Below, one piece after another: positions 38,666-51,050 of a stretch of DNA of 64,000 bases. A model generated the notes under the pieces. The model was given only the letters and a program-made list of their open reading frames with translations, searched no databases and was not told the DNA's origin. Position numbers and translations under genes: made by a program. Location of the stretch: positions 372,001 to 436,000 of the forward strand of contig VXBP01000409.1 of assembly GCA_013400115.1 (NCBI GenBank), given 5' to 3'. Positions within the stretch are counted from its first letter, which is position 1; every line of letters starts with the position of its first letter. Source of the stretch: Rhinopomastus cyanomelas. Taxonomy: Eukaryota; Chordata; Aves; Bucerotiformes; Rhinopomastidae.

Positions 38666-39230
38666 GAATCACAGAATCACAGAACATGAGGGATTGGAAG
38701 GGACCTCGAAAGATCATCCAGTCCAATCCCCCTGACACAGCAGGACCACCTAGATCAATTCACACAGGAACACATCTAGGTGGGTTTAAACATCTCCAGA
38801 GGAGGAGACTCCACAACTCCCTGGGCAGCCCCTGCCAGGGCTCTGTCACCCGCACTGTGAAGAAGTTCCTTCTGACATTGATGTGGAACCTCCTATGCTC
38901 CAGCTCACACCCACTGCCCCTTGTCCTATCACTAGATGCCACCAAGCAGAGCCTGGTTCCATCCTCCTGACACCCACCCTTCACATATTTATAAGCATTA
39001 ATGTGGTCACCCCTCAGTCTCCTTTTTTTCCAAAGACAGACCCAGCTCCCTCAGCCTTTTCTCATCAGGGAGATGTTCCACTCCCTCCATCATCTCTGTG
39101 GCTGTGTTGGACTCTCTCCAGCAGTTCTGTGTCCTTCTGGAACTGAGTGGCCCAGGACTGGACACAGTATTCCAGTTGCAGTCTAACCAGGGCAGAGCAG
39201 AGGCGGAGAACCTCTCTCCATCTGCTAACC
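38666..39230 (-). mobile_element. CR1 ORF2 C-terminus and UTR
   Basis: On the minus strand it reads RLRELGLSLEKKETEG and GGCQEDGTRLCLVASSDR then NVRRNFFTVRVTEPWQG. It carries about 565 bp from the SALVR-type region to the terminus. Confidence 0.93.
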
Positions 39231-39251
39231 TTAGACTTAGATCTGCTAACC

Positions 39252-39365
39252 TCATCATAGAATCATTCAGATTGGAAAAGACCTTTAAAGTCATCTAGTC
39301 CAACCATTAAGCCAGCACTTCCAGGTCCCCCACTAAACTGTCATTAAACCATGTCCCTAAGCATA
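39252..39365 (-). mobile_element. CR1 tail, old subfamily
   Basis: ATCATAGAATCATTCAGATT, GGAAAAGACCTTTAAAGTCA and AACCATGTCCCTAAGCAT. Confidence 0.85.
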
Positions 39366-39407
39366 TTTGAGCCCGAATATATTTAATGAGATGTTATGTC
39401 AGCTGAC

Positions 39408-39503
39408 TGTATGACTTGGTCTGGGTGATCCTGCTGTGGCAGGGTGATTGGACTGGATGATCTTTCGAGGTCCCTTCCAAGCCCTAATGATTCTGTGATG
39501 CTG
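39408..39503 (+). mobile_element. CR1 LINE 3' tail
   Basis: TATGACTTGGTCTGGGTGAT to TTCTGTGATGCTGT. Confidence 0.87.
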
Positions 39504-40054
39504 TAGTGTCAACATGGGCATTGATTCTCCCCTATGCCAAGAGTGACAGTAGAAATACAGTAGGTGCAGGACAAACCCATGACAAAGAAATTAAAAGTGA
39601 TCAGGAACAAGCAAGCCAAGCTTCCTGAGCTTTGCAGCATCCCTTACAAAACCAATGTGCCACCTTTGATGAAAGAATTAGACAACACTCCCAATGAATA
39701 ATTTTTGCTGATTTTTACCGAGTACCACAGTGCTGGGGAATTCCAGAGGGCTGGAAGATGCTACTGTTGGGCCAGTGTTCAGAAGTGGTCTCATCAAGCA
39801 TCTTGTGAAAAGATAAGTAGTTTGCCCAGAGTCAGTTCCACAGAAAATCATTAAAAGGGTGTAATGAAAAATAATTGATAGTGATGACTGACAGTCAGAC
39901 AACACCATTACATAGAAAATAATTGTTGCCAGATGTCTACCTCCTCTGACATCAGTTTTCTGGGTGAAGAAACTACGCAGGCATGCATGTATTCTGGCAT
40001 CTGTGAGACACGTGCGCTTGTTAAGAGCTTGGTGCAAGTTCAGCACTTTTAGTG

Positions 40055-40115
40055 GTGAGCTTGGTAGAGTAGGATTGTTGGTTAGACATGATGATCTCAA
40101 GGGTCTTTTCCAACT
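40055..40115 (+). mobile_element. CR1 tail, old subfamily
   Basis: GCTTGGTAGAGTAGGATTGT and CTCAAGGGTCTTTTCCAAC; truncated by a young copy inserted at its end. Confidence 0.72.
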
Positions 40116-40398
40116 ATGTCTTTTCTCAGTGTCATCTAGTGATGGGACAAGGGGCAATGGGTATAAACTGGAGCATAGGAGGTTCCACATCAATATGAGA
40201 AGGAAGTTCTTCACGGTGAGGGGGACAGAGCATGGAAGGGGCTGCTCAGGGGGGTTGTGGAGTCTCCTTCTCTGGAGATGTTTAAGACCCACCTAGATGT
40301 GTTCCTGTGGGACTTGGTCTGGGTGATCCTGCAGGGAGATTGGACTAGATGATCTTTCAAGGTCCCTTGCAATCCCCAGTGTTCTGTGATTCTGTGAT
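40116..40398 (+). mobile_element. CR1 LINE 3' end
   Basis: ORF2 C-terminal end (AGTGATGGGACAAGGGGCAA) to TTCTGTGATTCTGTGA. Confidence 0.92.
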
Positions 40399-40775
40399 GT
40401 AGCCCTCTGTTGAAATACATAGGACTGCGCATGATGAGAGCGATCTGCTGCTGCATAAACAGAGACGTTTGATATAAGGGAGTGTTAATCACTGTCTGCA
40501 CAACGAGTCACAGCTCTTTCCAAACACAAAAGTATTCAAAACATTACTTCAAGAATGACCTGAGCTGTGTAAAACCCAGAAGGACTAAATGCAGAAGCTG
40601 TGTCTACCAGAATGATGAATGTGGTTCCATCTGAAGTGATTGTGTAAGAGATATTTAGTAATGGAGAAGTTGTGAACGAGAAGGGAAAGAGGCAGAATAT
40701 AAAATAAGATTAAGAATGTGAAACCAGAGAGAAGAAGGTTACATCTCAGTTGAACAGTGCGAGTAGCTGTCACGC

Positions 40776-41080
40776 ACAGAATCACAGAACATTAGGGATT
40801 GGAAGGACCTTGAAAGGTCAGATAGTCCAATCCCCCTGACACAGCAGGATCCCCAAGATTAAATTGCACAGGAACATGTCCAGCTGGGTTTTAAATGTCT
40901 CCAAAGAAGGAGACTCCGCAACCCCCTTGGGCAGCCCCTTCCAGTGCTCTGTCATCCTCACCAGAAAGAAGTTCCTTTACATGGAACCACCTCTGTTGGA
41001 ACTCACACCCATTTCCCTTTGCTCTATCATTAGATGACACTGAGAATAACCTGGCTTCATCCTCCTGACAACTTTCATTC
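40776..41080 (-). mobile_element. CR1 ORF2 end and UTR
   Basis: AATCACAGAACATTAGGGAT to TCATCCTCCTGACAACTTTC, with a small deletion before ACATGGAACCACC. Confidence 0.92.
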
Positions 41081-42924
41081 AGGACATCTCAGGAACATGG
41101 CTCAGCATCTCTCACAACTATCTGCCAGCTTGAGATGTTCCTGTAAAAGGTGTTGAAGCTGGGGCCGTGCAGAAGGGTCAAGCTCTTAAAGGGCTGGTGT
41201 ATTATGAGGTGGACCTTGCAGTGAGCGTGCCAATGGTTTAATCTGGCAGATCCTCTGCTGAAGACAATTTGACAGAAAACCAGGTGAGAAAACACAAGCA
41301 GATGTAGTACAGCCTCCCTAAAACCATCCCGAGTGTCCGTGGGACGTGTAGTAGGTAAACGTGCAGGTGTCTGTGTGCGCTTAGGTAATTCTCTCTAAAT
41401 ATATGAGGGATACTTCACAGGTACCATAAAAATGTCTTGGAATTCCGACAGTTCAAAAAGCTACAAACATTAAGGCCTGCCACAGAAAGCTGTGATGATG
41501 CTCTCAAGCCAAGAAACGTGACTATTGCACGTTGACACAAACTTTACAGCTGCTTAGTGTCCAAATTAAACCTCCACAGTCCCGCATTTGCAGCAGGGAG
41601 GAGCGTGCTTGGTAATTGCCAGAGCCCTTCTCTGGGAGCTCTTAAACAGGTCTGATTTTCTCAATCAGCCCTTTTTGTGAAGAGTGTTCCAGTTCCAACT
41701 AGGAAAACTGCAGCCACTCTTAAGAAGGGATAGCGCTCGGAAACTGCAGCCCTCTTGAGAGTTCAGACATGTGGGCTGGGGGTCTGCACTTCGTCAGGCG
41801 GTCCGCATGACACTCAGAGCGGTCACTTGCAGCTGCAAGTGCAAACCTCAGTACCTGCATCTGCTTTCCAGTAAGGTTTTGCAGACTCCTCATTTTATGG
41901 TTCGTGTCAGGCTCGTGTCCAGGCTCATGCCCGGTCATGTCGTTACAATCACAGAGCGGAAGGGTGCTGTGGCGGTGAAGCAGTCTTTAATCTTTAAAAA
42001 AACTTGGGTCATCACCAGAGATCAGTGTTAGCCAGGCCCTGGGACTCTGCAAATGGCATGTCCTTTCCAGGACTTGGGCTGGTGTGCCTGAGAGCACCCA
42101 CCTGCTTGATCCAGCAGCAGCTCAAAAGTCGATGCTGTTTTTGCTCAAAATGAGAACTGAAGCAGGAGAAGCCCCTCACACGTCTGACAATAAAGAGAAG
42201 ATGCTCAGCCTGTGAGTGTCTCACCTCGGAGCACGAGTGAGTCACGCTTGGTTCACTCATCTCCCTGCAGGAGCTCAGGTGCACGTGCCCCACTCTCAGG
42301 TGGCTGAGCATCGGGCTCAAGTGCACTCCGAAGCAAGAGACAAGTGCAGCAGCTCTGTCTGAAGCTGGGTGCCTCTGCAGAGCACTTTGAACACAGAAAG
42401 AGCCTCTTGGTCAGAATTACAGGTGCCTTCACTGCGCAGATGTGTTTGCACAGGGATGAGCCTTTTCCACGATGGAAAATATCGGAAAAGTCATTGAGAA
42501 ATGATCTAAAATCATGTTTTCTTTCTGTATAAATTGTTCTGTTCTGTACGAAAGAGATGCCTGAAGAGAAGGTTGTTATCTGGTCCCTGTAATTGGCTTG
42601 AGTCAACTGAACTCCAAAGGAAGACAACTCAAGGTCCAGGCAGGGCTGGATCTTTGGGAGTGCAGTCATTAGCAACCTTTTCCATGGAAGTGTTGGTGAC
42701 TCTGGTGTCTGCTTCAGCACTGTAGGCTCCTCTCTGGCAGCTTGCTACCTCAGGCATTTCCTGGACCTAGTCCTGTGGCCTTTCCTAAGGGCCAAGTCAA
42801 ACGTCAGCTCTGTTGTCACGTCAGGTAACTGCCTGCAAGTTTGCTGTGCAGTATTTTAGTTGATGGGAACTAGTAATTCTGCTTGATGTAACTTGGTCTG
42901 CAGGTAGAAGAAGGTTGTTTCTTA

Positions 42925-43042
42925 TCATAGAATTGTTATCATAGGATTGGAAGGGACCTTGAAAGACCATAGAATCATTAGGGATTGGAAGGGACCTCGA
43001 GAGATCATCCAGTCCAATCCCCCTGCCCCAGCAGGATCATGA
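42925..43042 (-). mobile_element. Tandem CR1 termini
   Basis: Two successive CR1 3' termini: TAGGATTGGAAGGGACCTTG, then a second ATAGAATCATTAGGGATTGG copy, about 140 bp before exon 3. Confidence 0.87.
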
Positions 43043-43181
43043 CAAACCAAGGTTCCTCAACTACTGCCTCTGGCATCGGTCACTCAGACATAGCTGTGCT
43101 GCACGTTTGAGCAGCCAAATTAATTCCACATGAAGAGAAAAACTTGTTCACCCTTTTTCTTCTCTTTTTCAAACTTTGCAG

Positions 43182-43253
43182 ACGTCTTGCAGGAAACGGC
43201 TTGACATACATTCCTAAGGGAGCGTTTGCTGGCCTTTTCAGTCTCAAAGTGCT
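43182..43253 (+). CDS. LGR5: LGR5 exon 3 (one LRR)
   Basis: A 72-bp exon that joins in phase 2 to exon 2 and reads RLAGNGLTYIPKG then AFAGLFSLKV, with the last leucine split across the next junction. It corresponds to about residues 96-119 of human LGR5, which has the closely similar RLAGNALTYIPKG. The acceptor follows a T-rich tract ending TTTGCAG; the donor is GTAAGT. The repeat has the usual LxxLxLxxNxLxxIP pattern with Asn at the ladder position. It sits after the 13.8-kb intron 2 and 1.9 kb before exon 4. A minus-strand CR1 tail ends about 140 bp upstream. Confidence 0.94.
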
Positions 43254-43674
43254 GTAAGTAACCTGTGTGTTGTTTGATATGTTTCTGCTTCCCCGAATGC
43301 TCGTGGGAACTAATTAACCAGTGACGTTTTGATGAAGTAAATTACAGATTTTGATCAGCTAATTTTGAACAGGTCATTTGAAGTGAAGATACATATGAAC
43401 ATCATTAAATCTTTGCTTATTTCATATAGAAAATACCCTGAACTCCCAGGTTGGAAACCATTAATGGCACCTATAAAGAACTTGTTCATCAAATAAGTGC
43501 TTCTGTACTGCATCAGTTAATAGGTTCTGTAATTGTCTCAAAAATCCTGCTTCCAAGTCTAAAAATCTTTAGAACTTCTGATGGTCACACAAAACTGGGT
43601 GCAAATTGCCTTTTCCTTTTCTTGAAAACCAAGGGGGGAGAAGTTTTATTGTAGGTTTAAAAAGCAGTTTGCAT

Positions 43675-43884
43675 TCACAGAATCACTCTGGTTGGAAAAG
43701 ACCCCTGGGATCATCGAGTCCAACCATCTACCCTACCTTACAAGTTCACCCCTGAACCAGATCCCTCAACACCTCATCCAAACCATCTTTAAACACATCC
43801 AGGGATGGTGACTCAACCACCTCCCTGGGCAGCCCAGTCCAGTGCCTGACCACCCTTTCTGGGAAAATATTCTTCCTGATATTC
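43675..43884 (-). mobile_element. CR1 end, older subfamily
   Basis: ACAGAATCACTCTGGTTGG, ACCAGATCCCTCAACACC and GCCCAGTCCAGTGCCTGACC. Confidence 0.9.
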
Positions 43885-44284
43885 CATATGTTCTTCTTTG
43901 CAATGTAATTACGATAAGTTGAATTACAACGAACCCCTTCATTATTTGGAGTGTAACTTATACGTAAGTATATGTAAGACGATACGTATAGTTACTAAAT
44001 GTATTTACAGGCCACATCTCATAATGTTTATGTCAGAAGAGATCTTTGCCTCTGTAAAGTTCACAGATGCTACTGTAAGAGTATCCAGAGGTCTACTGAA
44101 AAAAATAGGTAAGTGAGAAAGAAGCATGAAGAGCTTCCCACTTCATCTACTGTGAAGTTGGCCAGCTGTAGCGCCTGTTGGCCTCAGGAGCTTTAGGCTT
44201 GCCAAAAAGCATTTCATCTACAATGTCCCACGCCTCGTTTTGAAAGAGTGCACGCTACTTCGGTCTTACCCACACACGATCCTT

Positions 44285-44493
44285 CTTCACGATGAGGAAC
44301 TTCATGGCGAGGGTGACAGAGCACTGGAAGGGGCTGCCCAGGGGGGTTGTGGAGTCTCCTTCACTGGAGGGGTTTAAAACCCACCTGGATGTGTTCCTGT
44401 GGGACTTGGTCTAGGTGATCCTGCTGTGGCAGGGGGATTGGACTGGATGATCTTTAGAGGTCTCTTCCAATCCCTAATGATCCTGTGATTCTG
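44285..44493 (+). mobile_element. CR1 LINE 3' end, young
   Basis: GAGGGTGACAGAGCACTGGA to GATCCTGTGATTCTGTGG. Confidence 0.92.
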
Positions 44494-45201
44494 TGGTACT
44501 GCTTGTTTGGACTAACTCCTGAGGAGGACCCACACAGAACAAGGACATTAGGCAGTGTGAGTGGAACCGTATTCAAAGGGAAGGTTCTTTTGGAATGCAA
44601 AATGCCTTCTCAGCCTTTGCCAGCTAAATAACCCGATAGTCCAGAGAAGAGATGGGTCCCGTCCTTGTTAGCAACGTTCTCTTTGCGGAAGTGTGTTTCA
44701 TTAGTTAAAAATGGCCAGTTTTTACAGAGGTAAGATTTTAGTCAAACCACACAGGAAATTTCTCAAGCAGCTGCAAATTCCGCAGCGTTTTCTGCCGTGA
44801 AGACTTCAAGAGTCAGTCCTTCACAGCTCCTTCAGAGTAAGAAACTGAAGCACTTTGGAAGCAAAGCGAAATCAGTGCGCGAGGATGATGACAGTTTCAG
44901 AAGCGCTGGAGGCAATTAGGAGCTCAAGCCTTGTTGAAAGCAAATTGGATTTAGACTTTTACCTCCCTTTGCTGCTTTGAAAGCTCTGCCCAGAGCCGAC
45001 CTGTAGCTGCTAACGAAGCTGATGTGTTCCCGGTGTTTGTTGTCGTTGAACCGGTACTTGACAGCAGCGGGGAAGATGAGCCTTTGTGTAGTCTTGAGGT
45101 AGATGCAGTGTGAAGGGGGTAAGCTTGGAAGAAAATGGATGATTGAGAGACATTGTCTTTGCTCTGTTGACTCTGGGATTTTTTTGCTATTGGACATGCA
45201 G

Positions 45202-45273
45202 GATGCTGCAGAACAACCAGCTACGGCAGGTTCCTACGGAAGCGCTCCAGAACTTGCGCAACCTCCAGTCCCT
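45202..45273 (+). CDS. LGR5: LGR5 exon 4 (one LRR)
   Basis: A 72-bp exon reading MLQNNQLRQVPTEAL then QNLRNLQS, with the shared leucine codons split at both ends. It equals about residues 120-143 of human LGR5, which has RHVPTEALQNLRSLQS. The acceptor is GGACATGCAG after a T-rich stretch (TTTTTTTGC), weaker than that of the other exons because ATTGGACATG interrupts the pyrimidine run. The donor is GTGAGT. The exon forms part of the concave beta sheet just before the R-spondin-binding repeats of exon 5. A 216-bp open frame overlapping it in another phase is a shadow. Confidence 0.94.
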
Positions 45274-45987
45274 GTGAGTACTCTTGATAAATCAGCTCGC
45301 GTGAACAATAATGCATGACTGCCTATTCAGTACCTGCTAACATCATTTAATAATGTGCTGAGTCAGCTTTCTCTTGTAACTCTCTTCGAGCTGCTTTTCA
45401 AGAGAATTCTACTCTCAATTAAACATCAAAAGCGACTGATTTCATTGCAGTAATTTCATGACACCAGCGGCTTCTTTGCAGCGTTAGAAACTGGTTCTGC
45501 ATCTGAGAAGACACTCCTTACCCCGTGATGCTTTCTGCCTTTCAAGCAGAGTATGGTCTCTTGAGCAGCAGTCTCTCCCATGGTTTCTTCTGAAGACTCT
45601 TTAGCAGAGAAAAGAAAGACTCCCAAATGACTCCCTTGGGTTTTTTTATGTTTGGCACAGTTCTTCTTCTTTTTAAGCAGTATGGAAAACACTATTAACT
45701 CATGAAACAAAGTGTGCTGGAGGATGCTTAATTACACTCTGTGCTTCAGGCAGGCCTTCGTATTTATAGTCCTTGACTGTGCGGTGCTGACTCAGTCTGC
45801 AGGCTTCACTTTTAACAGAACTGCTGCCAGACCGGCAGTGAGGATTGGCTGCGTCGTGGTAGGAGTGAGAGGGTTTGGATGTGCTTCTGGAACGTGAGGA
45901 TGGTTGCACCAGGTTGTGCTGCAAGCTGACCTAGCCCAGTATCCAGGCGTAAACAGTAGAGGCTGAAGAAAAGCTAGAAGGTCAGAT

Positions 45988-46020
45988 AATATTATAATAA
46001 TAATAATAATAGTGATAATA
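45988..46020. repeat. TAA microsatellite
   Basis: About nine TAA triplets with one or two interruptions. Confidence 0.85.
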
Positions 46021-46111
46021 CTCCTTTGGTAAATTGTCCTGGCTGCTGGAGGCTCGCCCTCAGAGACTCACTGAGCCTTTTGTGGGTTTCTTGAATTTAA
46101 TACCTCTTAAA

Positions 46112-46444
46112 GAATGTCTATAAATATGTGAAGGGTGGGTGTCAGGAGGATGGAGCCAGTCTCTCCTCAGTGTCATCTAGTGATAGGTCAAGGGGCAGTG
46201 GGTGTCAGCTGGAACACAGGAGGTTCCACATCAATATGAGAAGGAACTTCTTCACGGTGAGGGTGACAGAGCACTGGAAGGGGCTGCCCAGGGGGGTTGT
46301 GGAGTCTCCTTCTCTGGAGATGTTTAAACCCTCCTGGATGTGTTCCTGTGTGACTTGGTCTAGGTGATGCTGCTCTGGCAGGGGGATTGGACTGGATGAT
46401 CTTTTGAGGTCCCTTCCAATCCCTGATGATTCTCTCATTCTATG
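46112..46444 (+). mobile_element. CR1 ORF2 C-terminus and UTR, young
   Basis: Reads KGGCQEDGASLSSVSSSDRS and FHINMRRNFFTVRVTEHW, then the UTR ending CTCTCATTCTATGA. Confidence 0.93.
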
Positions 46445-47996
46445 AGCAGTAAAATGTCCTCTCTAGTAAGTCATCTCTAGAGCAGAGAGACAAATCCTCT
46501 CTGCTCTAGTTGATCATCATAAATTTACTTTCAAATAAAATTATTTTGCTAAGAAGCACTAAGATCCAGACATGGAGGTTTAAACAACTATCAGAAAAAA
46601 ATGCTTTCGCTAGCCAAAGCCTGACAGCGACAGGGACTGAATGAGCTGTCTGGTCTGGTTGGAGTGAAGATGTATTGGCTGAGGAATGTACTGTGTCCAA
46701 GGTGGTCGTCTTTTTTTGTGTGTAAAGAAGTTTCCACCAAAAGATTGACTTCTTTTGTGTAGATTCCATTGAGCTAAAGTCTGAAGAACAGAATTATTGA
46801 TTCTGAGCAAAATTATGTCATCTGTGTGTAACTTCCCATCACATGGACACGCATTGTACTGGGTTAGCGCCCAGGTTCTTATGTCCATCATGAACATTTA
46901 CCTCCTTTATATAGAAAAGCATCTGTTAAGGTTTCTAAAGGTGAAACAGCCCTAAGAATTAATCACCTTCTAATTGTTATTTGGTTAGTGCCCTTGTTTT
47001 CTTTATTGACCAGACACAGACTGAAATATCTGAGCCACAGGCTTTTTGAGGTTACGGTCCTTTCCTTTGATCTCTGAAAAAAGTCCTGAGAAAACGCTGG
47101 TCTAGTGACTATATTAGGTTTTCTTTCTGCTAAACAAACAAAAAACAGTCTTGCTGAGATCACATCGCTCCGTGCACATTCTGAAGCCAAACACGATAAG
47201 CCAAGCAAACAAGAGGTCCTTTGTTGCTCCGAGAGAGACTGTTGAGTTTTCAGCGCGGCTTCTAAACAACATGACAGTCTCTCCCAGGCTTTGCTGCAAA
47301 TGTTCTGTCTTCTTGGGTGAAGAAACTGAAGACCTTAATCAAACTGTTTGTGTGGCCCAGTAGCTTCTGTTAAAACAGGAGGAGAACAGGAGTGGTCAGT
47401 AAAAGCCTTTGGGCAGCTGTGTAGCAGAGCCAAGATGGAGTGATCTGGCTTTCTGCAGGAAGCCTACTATCATCTGAAAGATGATCACCAGCACAAGGCC
47501 CCTCTGAGGGAAAGAAAACTATTATTCTTTGTTTGCTTAAACGGGGCTGTGCCTGTCAGATAAAGGTGTGCACAGATTCAGTTTCTTCTTTCGACAGTCT
47601 AGGAATCCTCTGTTCACAAGGTGCTTCTTGCTTTGGCTCCTGGGTTACAATGGGAATTATGTCTTGAAGCCTTTGAAACAGCAGGAGTCTTTTCAGGAGC
47701 ATAATTACGTGGTTAAAAGCCTTCGCAGAGGCAATATCCCTATAAGGTAGCAACTGCTTGCATTTGTTATGTGGAACTGTGCAGGTGGCACGATTGCTGA
47801 GAGCCTCATTAACTCTTTGCTTTAGCTGAGCAGAGACTCAGTGAAAAACTGGTCACGGGGCTCAGAGCTCTGCCTTTTGTGGTTTGGCTCAAGAAAGGCA
47901 GTCACGTGGAGAGGCAGACCATGCTGACTGCCTTCCTGCCTCAACCAGTGTCAAGAAGATCATGGTAAAACCATTTTTATACAAGTAGACAGGTAT

Positions 47997-48141
47997 AAAA
48001 TATGTAAATAATATAGATATGAAAATATATAAATTCTATATATATATTAAATCATACAGATATAATCATATATAAATTATATATATATATAAATTATATG
48101 TATATAATCATTTTTATATAAGTATGTGTCTGTGTGTGTAC
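47997..48141. repeat. AT-rich microsatellite with short TG run
   Basis: TATATA-type repeats ending in GTGTCTGTGTGTGT. Confidence 0.88.
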
Positions 48142-48227
48142 CTGCACGATCCGTGGGTGTTTATGTGCACAACCCAGAGGGGTTTATGGGCGGACGCTAA
48201 GATGCTACTTTTCCGTGTTCACTCATA

Positions 48228-48341
48228 ATCACAGAATCATTAGGGATTGGAAGGGACCTTGAAAGATCATCCAGTCCAATCCCCCTGCCACAGCAGGATC
48301 ACCCAGACCAAGTCACACAGGAACATGTCCAGGTGGGTCTT
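48228..48341 (-). mobile_element. CR1 LINE 3' tail, young
   Basis: AATCACAGAATCATTAGGGA to GTCCAGGTGGGTCTTAA, joined to an opposite older copy. Confidence 0.92.
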
Positions 48342-48354
48342 AAATGCATTTAAA

Positions 48355-48600
48355 CGCTTCAAGCTCCAACAGGGGAGGGTTAGACTGGACATCAGGAAAA
48401 AGTTCTTCCTGGAGAGAGTGGTCAGGCAGTGGAATGGGCTGCCCAGGGTGGTGGTTGAGTCCCCATCCCTGGATGTGTTTAAAAGTCACTTAGATGAAGT
48501 GTTGGGGAATGTGGTGTAGGGGTGACCTTGTAGAGTAGGACTGATGATTGGACTCGATGATCCCAAGGGTTCTTTTCCAACCTGAATGATTCTGTGATAC
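48355..48600 (+). mobile_element. CR1 ORF2 end, older subfamily
   Basis: Reads FKLQQGRVRLDIRKKFFLER, VVRQWNGLPRVVVESPSLDV and HLDEVLGNVV, then TGATCCCAAGG and ATTCTGTGATA. Confidence 0.92.
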
Positions 48601-49779
48601 TGATTTGTTTTTCAAATATCACTTCTTGTTCCCAGATTGTTTTTCATCCAACATCTTCCAAAATGCTGAACAATGCTGGGAAAAATAAACCATCTTTTCT
48701 CCCTTGACAGCTTGCAAAGTGGGAATTCAGTGAAGCAAATGAATTTGACTTCACAAATGAGAAAATAATATCAATGAAAATCATTTAAAGTTTCCTCACA
48801 GAAGTTGTAAATGTGCTTAGGTTTTATTTTCAAGCTATATTAGTGTTTGAGGAGCAGCTGATGGTGGCACCAAGTTTTAGATGAAAAAACTACTTAGACA
48901 TAATCTTGGATGTTCTTAATTCCCTGGCTAGGATAGTTCAGCAACTGGATTTTTTATCTTCTTTTTATTCCCCAAAATATTTGACATTTATGGGAGAAGT
49001 TTCCATTCATTATTTGAACAAATAGTTGAAGACTTGGAGGTCACAGAGTTCTGAACTGCTCCCACTTCAGGCTTGAAATTAAAAAGTGGGTTTCTTCAGA
49101 AATATTATCTTTAAGGAATTGGTTTGTGGTTAGATGCTTGTGTTAATAAAACTGATCTTCAGTTAAAAGACAAAACAACTTTGATGAAATCAAAAAGAAC
49201 TGTACGAGGAGAACTGTTTTCATGAGAAGACAGGAGCTTTAGTTGTGGTTTTCCATGTCACACCCCATGATTATGAAGCCTACAGAAGGCATTATCCTCC
49301 TTAGGAAACCAGGTACCTCAGCAGGTGCCCACAAGCTCCCTGAGGAAGAATTTCCCACAGTTTAAGTCAAGGTAGCGCATGTACCCATGCAGCTGTCTGG
49401 GTGCAAACACGGAGGTGTCTCAGTCTCCTCTTTTTATTACATGTCTTAACCACCCCTGAGCTACCAGAGCCCTGGGGCGCGCTGGGTAACAGAAGAGCAC
49501 TGAAGCACGGAGCACTGGTACATCTTGGTGTCTGACTCTTCTCTATCTTTCAAATCATCTCAAAAGAGTGTTTTTTTCAAATAATGTTTGTATGGGATAG
49601 GCAGGTTCCTCAACCTCAGAACCACTAGCCACAAGCATCCTGCATGGCTGAAGCCTACCAGGACATTGTGTGGGACAGGCGGACAAGAAGCCGCTGTTGT
49701 AGTGGTTGGTGGTACAAGGGCATTGCTGTTGGCTGGTTGTGCCTTACGCAGTGTGGTGGCATCCTGGCCCTCCATCTGA

Positions 49780-50062
49780 AAGGTGCCTACAAAAAAGCTG
49801 GGGAGGGGCTTTCTAGGCTATCAGGGGGTGAATGGAGCAAAGCTGGAGATGGGTAGATTTAGACTGGACGTAAGGAGGAAGTTCTTCAGTGTGAGAGTGG
49901 CGAGAGCCTGGAATGGGTTGTCCAGGAAGGTGGTGGAGACCCCGTCCTTGGATGGATGAGGCTTTGCCCAGCCTAATCTAGGATGGGGTGTCCCTGCCCA
50001 TGGCAGGGGTTTTGGAACTGGGTGATCCTGTGGTGCCTTCTAACCCTGACTGATTCTATGAC
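49780..50062 (+). mobile_element. CR1 segment, distinct subfamily
   Basis: AGAGCCTGGAATGGGTTGTC, GGTGTCCCTGCCCATGGCAG and CTTCTAACCCTGACTGATTC; same type as the copy at 31213. Confidence 0.9.
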
Positions 50063-50164
50063 TTGGTCTAGGGGATCCTGCTGTGTCAGGGGGATTGGAC
50101 TAGATGACCTTTCGAGGTCCCTTCCAAGTCCCTTCCAATCCCTAGTGATTCTATGACTCTGTGA
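50063..50164 (+). mobile_element. CR1 LINE 3' tail, young
   Basis: TGGTCTAGGGGATCCTGCTG onward, with GTCCCTTCCAA duplicated inside the tail, ending ATTCTATGACTCTGTGAT. Confidence 0.9.
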
Positions 50165-51050
50165 TCTCCAGTGTAGTTTTACTGAAACACCTGAGCAGCG
50201 TGTTTGGATATGAAGGAGAACAGTAAGGACTGAAATTCCCAGAACTACAGAGCCCTCCTTCGGTAAAGCAGTGGGATGGAAGGAAACGCTCCTAAAATGT
50301 GACTTGTGACCACTTGGGTTTGGTCTTGCTGTTGGCACACAGGGTTCTTTGTATGAGTCCTGCGAAAGCCACACAAGAGCAGAGCTGAAAGGGAGCTGTG
50401 GGAACTGCTGCACTGGTGTGTTGTAATTAGGCTTTTACAATAGTCCTCGCGTTTTCCCCTGTGGACTGAAGGGGATATCCTGCTTAATGGGACATGTTTG
50501 AAAAACTTGGTTCACAATAGCCAGCTGTATTTTCATTACATCCAATTTTCAGAGCCAGTTTTGATGTCACTTGCCATTACTTACGTGAGGCTATAGTCAA
50601 ACTCCTATGAGCAAACCCTTGAGAGGGTCTGTGTCACCACAAATGCTCATTCTAACCTCCCTTGTCCCTAGATAGACCCTATTCCCAACCCCTGTCCATC
50701 ATTGCCCCATATATTTTCTGTGGCTCCCTGTGTAACAGAGCCAGCTCAGGAGAAGAGGAAGATGATATGGGGTAGGGGGAGCAATGCAGGTGGCCAAGAT
50801 CGGTCCTTGTGTGCTCTCACTTCTCTGTCTCCCCTGCATGTTCAATATCACCCCTTCTCCTTTGGTTCTTGTCTTCTATTTCAGACTTAAATGTCAGAGT
50901 AAATATTTTGTCCCTGACTTCTCAATCTGGTTTTGAGGGTCTCTTCTGACCCTTTCATTGGATTCAGACCCTCATCCACTGCAAGAGGCAATCCTCATTT
51001 CAGAGGAGAATGACCTGGGAGAAAGCTCCTTCCCAAATCCATGCCAGTGA

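Larger units (their letters stand above)
29412..43181 (+). other. LGR5: LGR5 intron 2 (13.8 kb)
   Basis: The intron starts GTGAGT and ends with a T-rich tract and TTTGCAG. It holds about 16 CR1 segments in both orientations, an A-rich stretch at about 30648-30674, and a repeat-free CpG-containing block near 34545-34830. No exon-like ORF was recognised. The stretches 33000-35050, 36640-37575 and 41085-42920 contain no repeat or gene that I can name. Confidence 0.9.
43254..45201 (+). other. LGR5: LGR5 intron 3 (1.9 kb)
   Basis: The intron is bounded by GTAAGT and CATGCAG. It carries one older minus-strand CR1 tail (43675-43884) and one younger plus-strand copy (44285-44493). The remainder is unassigned unique sequence. 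Confidence 0.92.

Noticed and set aside
39678..40292. 204-codon open frame on the minus strand, the longest in the window
   Set aside because: Its first part is the antisense of a CR1 ORF2 end; the rest is unique intron sequence with no domain, and no splice or promoter context.
42253..42720. 155-codon antisense open frame in intron 2
   Set aside because: No recognisable motif, composition like the surrounding intron, and this length is expected by chance in 64 kb.
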